DNA of 64,000 nt. Source: Bryum argenteum (taxonomy: Eukaryota > Streptophyta > Bryopsida > Bryales > Bryaceae). The position numbers and the translations under genes are program-made. Below the pieces are notes generated by a model, which saw only the letters and a list, made by a program, of their open reading frames with translations, searched no databases and was not told the origin of the DNA. The stretch covers positions 164,101 through 228,100 of the forward strand of contig CM073322.1 of assembly GCA_037043015.1 (NCBI GenBank), given 5' to 3'. This document shows positions 56,732-64,000 of this stretch, piece by piece (the first letter of the stretch is position 1; every line of letters begins with the position of its first letter).

Positions 56732-56963
56732 TGATGTCACGACCATATACTTACAAAGATCTTAGAAGGTCTTAGGTTGTGGAAGGTTCTAGGGAACGTT
56801 TTTTTACCTTGTCTTTGTCCTTTCACATTTACTTTTACTTTTAGTTAGCACATATACATATGAGTTGAAGTTAACCTCTCAACAACGCATGTCTTGGAGT
56901 TCTTTTTCACACCTCTTGGTGTACTCTTCTTGGTAATATGAAGTTATTTTCAGAGTTACCACA
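56732..56963 (+). repeat. Gypsy 3' LTR start
   Basis: The purine run AAAAGAGAAGG (56721-56731) is followed by TGATGTCACGACC, a common LTR opening. The right end is not defined; TTACCACA near 56963 is a guess. Confidence 0.55.
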
Positions 56964-57137
56964 TTCCTTTTCCCTTTGACTCCTTGTTATATCATTGGTA
57001 TCTAATAAACCCCTAATAAGAATCAAATATCACTTAAGAACTCTTCAAAATATTTAAAACTTTTCATGCCGTGTATACATAACCAAATTATGATGACCAA
57101 GATTATGTATGTATGGATCGTCAAGACAGACGAACAA

Positions 57138-57245
<108 letters not shown>

Positions 57246-57255
57246 TATGTATAGC

Positions 57256-57341
57256 AGAGCCCCGACGACGGAGGGTATTCCACGGGAGATACCCGACGCG
57301 AGGGTATTTCCCCGCGGGGATACCCGACCGTTGGGGGCTCT
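57256..57341. repeat. GC-rich imperfect palindromic element
   Basis: AGAGCCCCGACGACGG at the left is mirrored by CCGTTGGGGGCTCT at the right. Inside are two consecutive imperfect palindromes, GGGTATTCCACGGGAGATACCC and GGGTATTTCCCCGCGGGGAT plus ACCC. It abuts the (AT)50 tract and contrasts sharply with the AT-rich surroundings. Confidence 0.75.
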
Positions 57342-57500
57342 TCTCTCAGAACACACCGTCCGGGTTTCGCCACTATTTGTCAAGTTCCTTTGTATTTGCG
57401 TTGCTTATGTAATATAATGTTCATCATACAATTTTTATAATTTTTTTTGTGTTGCATGGGTTTTTTTCTGTAAGGTGAGAATTGGAGAGGGCGTTATGTC

Positions 57501-57535
57501 GTAATGCCCTCTCTAAAGAGGGCAGAGGGCATTAC
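57501..57535. repeat. 12-bp-arm hairpin
   Basis: GTAATGCCCTCT and AGAGGGCATTAC are perfect inverse copies separated by 11 bases. A second short inverted pair (GGGAGCTCCCTTC/GAAGGAGCCC) follows. Confidence 0.8.
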
Positions 57536-57589
57536 GGGAGGGGAGCTCCCTTCAAATGAAGGAGCCCGAAACCGGACAGTGTGTTACGT

Positions 57590-58780
57590 GTATGTATAAC
57601 CCTCTTTATCTTGTCCCACCTCTTGAATATCTCTCATTATGGAATAAATCTTTTTCTGATTTCTCCTTCTCCCTTTCCCTTTTTCCAAAAAGAACCTTAA
57701 AAGTATGAAAAGAAAATAAATGCATAAGGGAACTTTTACAATTCGTAAGAGTTTTTTCTAAGGATTTCTACAATTTGAATGTGTTGGAGTTTAGTTTGGC
57801 ATTATTAAATACTTTTAACCATTCAAAAGCTAGTATCCTTTTGTAAGCTATATGCATGAAGATCCCAATAGCAAAAATTATTCATGGAGATATTGAAAAT
57901 TAGGTAGTGAAAGGCAAATTGAAATTCCATCTGTCCCAAGACCACTTGAACATGTTAGGCCTGTCCCAAAAATCGCTTGAGATTCTGGTAGGCAAAATCC
58001 CCATTGACTGGAGCGACAGGAGCAAAGAAAGAGGAGAGAGGAAAGGCAGGGATAAGGATGGAATGCTGCTGGGGTTGAATATATGAGATATTCCAGACAG
58101 GCAGGCAGTAGCCGTAGAGTTGATAAGGATACTGGGATCAGCAGATAGACAAGCATCACAAAGGATCGAACGTGATGGAAGTGAATCATGTAAAAGAAGC
58201 AGGAATTGAAGTGTTGGCGAAATAATTTTCTGCTTGCTGCCCGACTTGAGAGGGCCTTTTCAATGAAAGGATGAATCGGCAGACAGGCAGTTCACGTTTT
58301 GTGTTTAGGAACACAGGGTGTGGAAGAACATATACTGTACCACCATAATTTACCAACTTTTAGATACCCTTTCGTCACTGTAAAGCGATTTTTGGATATA
58401 ATTTCCCAACTTTTGGATACCATTTTCATAATATATTTTCCCAACTTTTCGTTCCTCTTGGCTTGTAATTTCAATTTTTTTTGTTATTTAAAAATAAAAT
58501 TATTTATGAACAAACCTGCTACAGTATGGTGGTACGATAATCACAGACTCACAGTGTTTCAGAGCCATGTTGGTGAATTCCTCTCCGACAATTGGGGCTT
58601 ACAGAGTGCCCGGAGTGAGCGCCCAAGAAAGGCACGGCAAGCAGGCCACGCACTCACCACCGCACTTGGTGGCCTACAGTTGACAGTTGACGCTCACTCA
58701 CCCAGTACTGCCTTTGGGCATCCTCTAGGGTTTTGGGTGGATTCTGCATTACCGTAGGTTAAAACCCCCCTGTGCCTGCT
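57590..58780. other. Gene-free stretch upstream of SHMT
   Basis: AT-rich, with short direct repeats (CCCAACTTTTGGATACC-type phrase, three times near 58350-58450). The last part is CT-rich (58780-58830), probably the SHMT promoter and leader. Confidence 0.45.
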
Positions 58781-58941
58781 CATCTCTCTATCCCCCCCTC
58801 CTCTCTCTCTCTCCCTCCCCTCAACTCCCTCGGTGGTCTCTGGCCTGATTTATACTTCCTTCACTCGGTGCCACTCGGTGAGACGTTGCAATTCTCCATC
58901 CCTCCCCATTTCTCTCCTTCTGTTCTGCTCTCTTCTGTTCT

Positions 58942-58985
58942 CGTCTGCTGTGTCGGAGTGTTCGTCTGCTGTGTCGGAGTGTTGG
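58942..58985 (+). repeat. 21-bp tandem duplication in the SHMT leader
   Basis: GTCTGCTGTGTCGGAGTGTT occurs twice in a row just before the start codon. Confidence 0.85.
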
Positions 58986-58996
58986 CTGTCTCCACC

Positions 58997-61900
58997 ATGG
59001 CCATGGCGGTGCGCACATCTCCTGCTCCCGTGCTCCCCTTCTCCCCCTCCTCTCCACTCTCCTCACGTGCCCCTGCTCAAGTCCAATTGCTCTCCTCCTG
59101 GCGCTCTCCCGATGTGCGTGCGCTACTTCCTGCTCCTTCCGCTTCGCGCGCTGCTTCTCTGCGCTCCCGCTGCCCTCTTGTTGTCTGCGCCACTGCCAAT
59201 GCTGCTCAACTCTCCGTTTCCGAAGGTATCTGCTCTCTTCAGTCTTTTTCCTGCCTTCCTCCCCATCCCGCGCTTTTATCCTGCATATTACAACGATCCC
59301 GCCAGTTTCTCACGTTTGCCGCCTCTAGTTTTTTTTGGCTTTTTCGAAGAATTTGCTTTTTTTCTTTTCGGTACACATCAATTCTGCTTTTGCACTTCCT
59401 TAGGCTCCTCCGCTCTAACGTATCGAAGAGCTCGGTGTGTTTGTGTCCAAACGCGCGTGTACATCCTTCAATTCTCGTGCAGTCTGCAGTTCTACCTCGT
59501 GAAATGAAGTTCGCATTGTCTTTTTGTCTTGCTGGATTCTCGCTGCAATTTGGATTGTTCTCAATCGAGAGGTATTATGAAGCAGAATTGCAATGTTTGT
59601 AGGAGAAGTGCAGTCTAGGGTCAATTGCGGGCTCTAGCAGCGCTACTCCGTTGGGGCAGGTCCTATTCGGAAAGCCACCTCTTACTAGGAAGAATTTTTT
59701 AGGGTATATTGTAGATAGTTTCAGGAGATTACTTGAGCGAGGAGAGTTCTAGTGGAACACAATGAACAGAATTGTCTGTGTTGTTTGCGCAGAAGCTGCG
59801 GTTGACTTTTCCGATCCCTCATTGCAAGAATGCGACCCCGAAATGCATGCCATCATCGAATGCGAGAAGAGAAGACAATTTCGAGGCCTGGAGCTCATCG
59901 CTTCTGAGAATTTCACATCACGCGCGGTTATGGAAACTGTTGGTTCTTGCCTTACAAATAAGTACTCGGAGGGTTTACCTGGCAAACGGTAGGCTGATTG
60001 TTATTTGCTTATTCTTACAAAATTACTCTGCTCGAAATGTCATGTGTCTCTAATTATATCGACATGTTTATCTCTCTTGTACTTCCGTGTTTTGTACCAA
60101 ACAGCTTTTTGAATCGAGTATTGAAATGGTTCAGCTATGCACGTTAGCTTATCGCAGTTGTAAAACGTGTGATAAAAGAGCGAATAAGTATCTGAATTTG
60201 GATTTACCTATACGTTCAGGTATTATGGAGGGAATGAATACATCGATCAAAGTGAAAGATTATGTCAGAGACGAGCACTAGCTGCCTTCAATCTCGATCC
60301 TACTGAATGGGGAGTAAATGTGCAACCTCTCTCTGGTTCGCCAGCAAATTTTGCAGTCTACACGGCCCTTCTCCAACCGCATGACCGCATTATGGTGCGA
60401 TCGATACACAAGTCTAAAGATCAGCGTTTCAGTGTCTTAAAGTTGAAACTGAAAGCGTTATGCTCACTGTGCTTGTATTGTAGATAATGTAGAATGGTCA
60501 TTTACTTAATTACAGGAATGCAGCAGTCTTACATTTTACTATACTGTGGGTGAGGTTTCCTCACACGACAAGCATGAAGACTCGCCGATTGGTTATTGAC
60601 AGAGTGCTCTAATTCTTGCAGGGTTTGGATTTAGCGCATGGAGGGCATCTTACTCATGGATTTCAGACACCCAAACGGCGCGTATCTGCAACTTCAGTCT
60701 ATTTTGAGTCAATGCCTTATCGACTGAATGAGGAAACAGGTAACTTGGGAACGTGAATTTCTTTAGTATATGAGTACAATGTATTTTCTGTGCGATACTT
60801 TTAAGATCGGTTTGCAGTTTTAATGCTTCTCTTTTGAATCTTGTTACTTCAAATATTTTCTTTAGCTGCCAACGAGGTCCGGTGCTCTGCTTTCTGCTGT
60901 ATCTGTAAACACGCTTTGAGTAACTGATTATTTGCCTACGGGAGCGAATAGGGTTGGTGGACTACGATGTTTTGCAACAGACGGCGACTTTGTTCCGACC
61001 TAAGCTCCTCATCGCGGGAGCTAGTGCTTATGCCCGTGACTATGACTACCCTCGGATGCGGCAGGTATAAATCTGTACCCTGTCTTTTGCAAATAGGAGC
61101 CAAACTGTGAAATTGGAATGTCGTAGCAACTGAATGACAGATGCTGGTTTTCCTCAAACATGTAGGTGCTTTATGCTTGTGATTAAGCAATTGATTTTTT
61201 CAATGTTTTGTCTGATTGATAAGTTGTTTGAATGTTTCAGATTGCCGACAGCGTTGGAGCATTTTTGATGATGGATATGGCACATATTAGTGGCCTTGTT
61301 TCAGCGGGTGTTCTTAGTAACCCATTCGATTACTGCGATGTCGTCACTACCACTACCCACAAAGTAAGCTCTTCATTTCGCACCAATACAACCTATTTTA
61401 GGTACTCTGTGCTGTAGGTACCTTCGATGTGTTCTACATGGTGTTTCCTTAACTATGTGTTTTCTAGATCTGTTTGAAAGTGCTGTTAGGCTCTGCTTGA
61501 ATATTTTGTAATTCTTTCGAATACTTGAATACTTTGTAATTCTTTTCTGCTGTATGTCAACAGTCTTTGAGGGGTCCAAGAGGAGGAATGATTTTCTTCA
61601 AGAAGGGAGAGGTACTGGGAGTTGATCTGGAAACAGCAATCAACAATGCTGTTTTCCCCGGTCTTCAGGTATGTGATTGAAAACCGGGATGGTACCGTTA
61701 CAACTTCCGTTTGAAAGTTTTAACTCAAGTCACTCTTAGCTGTGTTTGATCTTTATGGGCCTCCGAATATTTACACTCACAAAAGTTATGTGGGAGGCAC
61801 AGTTTTGATTCCCTAAGTTGCTAGTATTTTACGAATTCTTGCAATCAATTATGTTCGTTGGATCAGCATTCCTGGTTGCCCCATCTTGCAATCTTCGCTT

Positions 61901-62975
61901 TGTTTGTTATTGTTATTGATTGGTTCGATGCCTATCCCTGAATGTATGTACAGGGAGGCCCTCACAATCATACTATTGGAGGATTGGCTGTATGCCTGAA
62001 GCAAGCTGTCACTCCAGAGTTCAAGGCCTACCAACAACAAGTAAGAGATTTCAACAAAAGGATATTAAGGTTTTTGGGGGCACTTTTATTTGTGAACCGA
62101 GCTCATCAATTTCAGTTCTTGTTGTCTTCGTACGGATGGATGATGTTTAGTGGTCTCATTGCAGGGATCTTAACTTGCGTTCTTTTTCCATTTTGTTCAG
62201 GTTGTCAAGAACTGTCGGGCTTTGGCAGATAGATTGATGGAGCTTGGTTACAAGCTTGTTTCAGGAGGAACAGACAATCACCTTGTTCTTGTCGATCTCC
62301 GGCCTATGGTGAGTTTATTAATTAAAAAATGTTTTGATTATTGTAGCATGCTGTCTTTTAGATGTCCCTCTGTTTGCATATTTTCATCCGGCGATGGATT
62401 GTGTTGCTATTGACAGGGTACTGACGGTGCTCGGTCGGAGAAGTTGTTGGACTTGGCATCCATCACACTCAACAAGAACTCTGTTCCTGGTAAGTTTGTA
62501 GTTTAGATCTATTTCAGGTCGTCATCAGCAGTATTTTGTATAAGTTGTGATGATGGTGTTGATTGCCATAGCATCGTGCTTCGGTACTCCAGCGCCAACC
62601 AGAAATACAGAAGGGACCTTTTGTACGAACGTTTCCGCAGTGTAACGAGGATTGTGATGCTTGTTCATTTTGTGTACAGGAGACAAGAGTGCAATCAACC
62701 CTGGTGGAATCAGGATAGGTTCACCAGCGCTTACAACGCGTGGACTTCGTGAAGCTGAGTTCGTGAAAGTGGCCGACTTTATCCATGAGGGCATTCAAAT
62801 TGCTGTGAAGGCAAAGGAGACTTGCCCAGGAAAAAAAATTGCGGATTTCCTTGAGTATGTGGAGCTAGAGAGCTGCCAACAGCACGGGGCAATTGTCGAC
62901 TTGCGTAAACGGGTAGAAGCATTTGCAACCCAGTTCCCCATCCCAGGCGTTGGCACAGAGGATCTGCATCATTGA
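58997..62975 (+). CDS. SHMT: Serine hydroxymethyltransferase, plastid-type, 11 exons
   Basis: Exons: 58997-59225, 59793-59988, 60220-60394, 60622-60739, 60952-61064, 61241-61363, 61564-61668, 61954-62040, 62201-62308, 62417-62489, 62680-62975; all GT-AG with consistent phase, giving 540 residues. It interconverts serine and glycine with tetrahydrofolate, using PLP. The first 75 residues are Ser/Ala/Arg-rich with few acids, a chloroplast transit peptide. Then [67 protein letters not shown] and VVTTTTHK with the PLP lysine K318 at the end of exon 6, followed by [30 protein letters not shown] and the C-terminus match the family. Complete and undamaged. No stop or frameshift. Confidence 0.97.
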
Positions 62976-64000
62976 ACGATTACGAGTTTTATTGGCTCAA
63001 GCGTTTTGCAGGGCAAGAAACGTTCGTTACAGAAGCACCCTCCCTTTATAGAGTAGGATTGGAAAGCTGCGGATGGGTGACTGGTTTGCTCGAGTGTTAG
63101 CCTCAGGTTGCGCGGGTTCAAGTAGGAGCTTTGTAGGATTAGAACTTAGAGCATGAATGAGTTTAAACGCACGGCATTGCTAGGCCGAACGCACGTCCGC
63201 ACTGTAGCAGTCAAATGTATTTGTAATCTCGACGAACCTTTGGGACTCGAGTTACCCAGGAGAACTTCGCAGTAGAGATCTGCGAACCGGAGTGATGCGC
63301 TTGCAATTGTTAGAATAATATTGAAAGCACCAATTTGGTTTACGAGTATGGTATTAAGAAACTCTGAAACACGTCATGGCTTTCATTCCACACTTCTTGT
63401 ATTGCATCAAGAAGCAAACATGACTTCGGGTACTTCTGTGTACAGACAATGAGGAACGCTTTTGGTTTCTCGAAGTACTACGAGCTCTCTGCTCGCGCCG
63501 AGGTCTTCAGCCGCAACATCTAGAATTGTTAAGATTTCCGAGTGCAACGGCACACTTGTGCCCTCTGATGTAGTGGTCGTGAAACTCACTTGCAACAGGT
63601 GCCTGCAAGAGGACTTCTATCATCGAAATCATGTTTGTGGAGCTTTCCACTTCAACAGAACATATGCATGTGTGGTTTCATCTAGCGATGAAATTGAGCT
63701 CTTTAGACCTTGATCCCACGAATGTTTAGCAGATCTGTTATGGACTAAAGGGATCACATTTGGAATTCTGGCACCATAGAGTGAGGGAGTACTCAAAAAT
63801 ATCTTGAAAGTTCAAGAGTTTTCTTCGAGTTGAAACACTACTAATCTATTCCAATAAAAAAATGTCACACTAAGGGCAACTTTACATGAGAGCTAATTCA
63901 TGGTGAAATCCTCTCTCCTGATTGGACTATTTCTTGAAATTGGCTCCAAGGGCTTTAGATGGGGAATCAAGGCCAATTTTTTGAAATTAGATTACAATGG
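62976..64000. other. SHMT 3' flank
   Basis: The 3' untranslated region probably extends to about 63330. A minus-strand frame at 63407-63605 begins after an acceptor-like CTCTTGCAG and ends RELVVLRETKSVPHCLY and on to a stop; it could be the last exon of a convergent gene, but I see no domain. The final 250 bases are featureless. Confidence 0.4.

Larger units (their letters stand above)
54390..56963 (+). mobile_element. Ty3/gypsy chromovirus remnant
   Basis: Order: RT N-terminal palm (DLQDRAQPPFGPIHNLSKDE, SLRLCVDY near 54700, then stop), RT catalytic FYLDDIL near 54972-54995, RNase H (KMFYMKTDVFDFAVGAVLSQ, ITFYSRRVLAAEINYEIHDN), integrase pieces (LDRFTKMMHFIPCRKS near 55730; SYLSLAEIAYNNSIHTSTQQ TPFYANYG near 56000), chromodomain (56478-56610), polypurine tract and LTR start. 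Many stops and frame changes. The 5' half is missing. Confidence 0.88.

Noticed and set aside
63407-63713. Overlapping ORFs on both strands at the right edge
   Set aside because: One could be a terminal exon of a convergent gene (CTCTTGCAG acceptor), but there is no domain, and the gene would lie mostly outside what I can read.

Overview
This is a nuclear window from a land plant. The host genes have plant architecture: a SANT/Myb plus linker-histone telomere-repeat-binding factor (TRB/SMH type) and a transit-peptide-bearing serine hydroxymethyltransferase with 11 exons. The transposons are plant lineages too: CACTA with Tnp2/DUF4218/DUF4216 modules, Ty1/copia, chromodomain Ty3/gypsy, TIR-flanked MITEs and a tRNA-type SINE. 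PiggyBac-like and pogo-like transposases next to an old chromovirus make a bryophyte (moss or liverwort) my best guess, but this rests on overall impression and not on any one diagnostic gene.

Layout. 1-19066: a decayed Ty1/copia retrotransposon, split by a 14.4-kb CACTA element (2690-17057, 3-bp target duplication TCT) and carrying a 271-bp MITE (17713-17983) just before its polypurine tract and 3' LTR. 19115-23184: a pogo/Tigger-like DDE gene with an intact DD35D triad, starting about 50 bp after the LTR; its intron region holds repeated copies of one exon-end segment. 24813-28771: the TRB/SMH gene (five exons), with telobox motifs in its leader. 28772-38067: gene-poor DNA with two related Tourist-like foldback MITEs, a full-length SINE with a perfect 13-bp target duplication, two copies of a TA-flanked MITE, and a small orphan ORF (34991-35281). 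38068-39687: an inverted, recent 1.6-kb partial copy of the TRB promoter/exon 1/intron 1. 40207-44935: a piggyBac-like element flanked by TTAA, with a frameshifted transposase, GC-rich low-complexity blocks and a second possible gene. 45927-46441: an old 242-bp tandem duplication. 47403-48722: an intronless N-myristoyltransferase reading frame, complete except for one in-frame TAA at codon 81. 49600-49765: a 22-bp minisatellite. 50470-54090: a non-autonomous CACTA-type element (target duplication AGA) packed with GACATC/GATGTC repeats. 54390-56960: a degenerate chromovirus. 57141-57341: (AT)50 followed by a GC-rich palindromic block. 58997-62975: complete plastid-type SHMT.

How it works together. 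The functional host genes I can support are TRB (telomere and telobox chromatin), SHMT (one-carbon metabolism) and, if the stop codon is not real, NMT (protein N-myristoylation). Almost everything between them is nested mobile DNA. CACTA and MITE insertions lie inside older retrotransposons, and a partial inverted duplication of TRB lies 11 kb away, so the order of events can be read from target duplications. I found no single new operon-like system. The most unusual items are the piggyBac element with an extra candidate gene, the pogo gene intron bounded by duplicated AGGT segments, the NMT nonsense codon, the TRB inverted copy and the orphan tail-anchored ORF.
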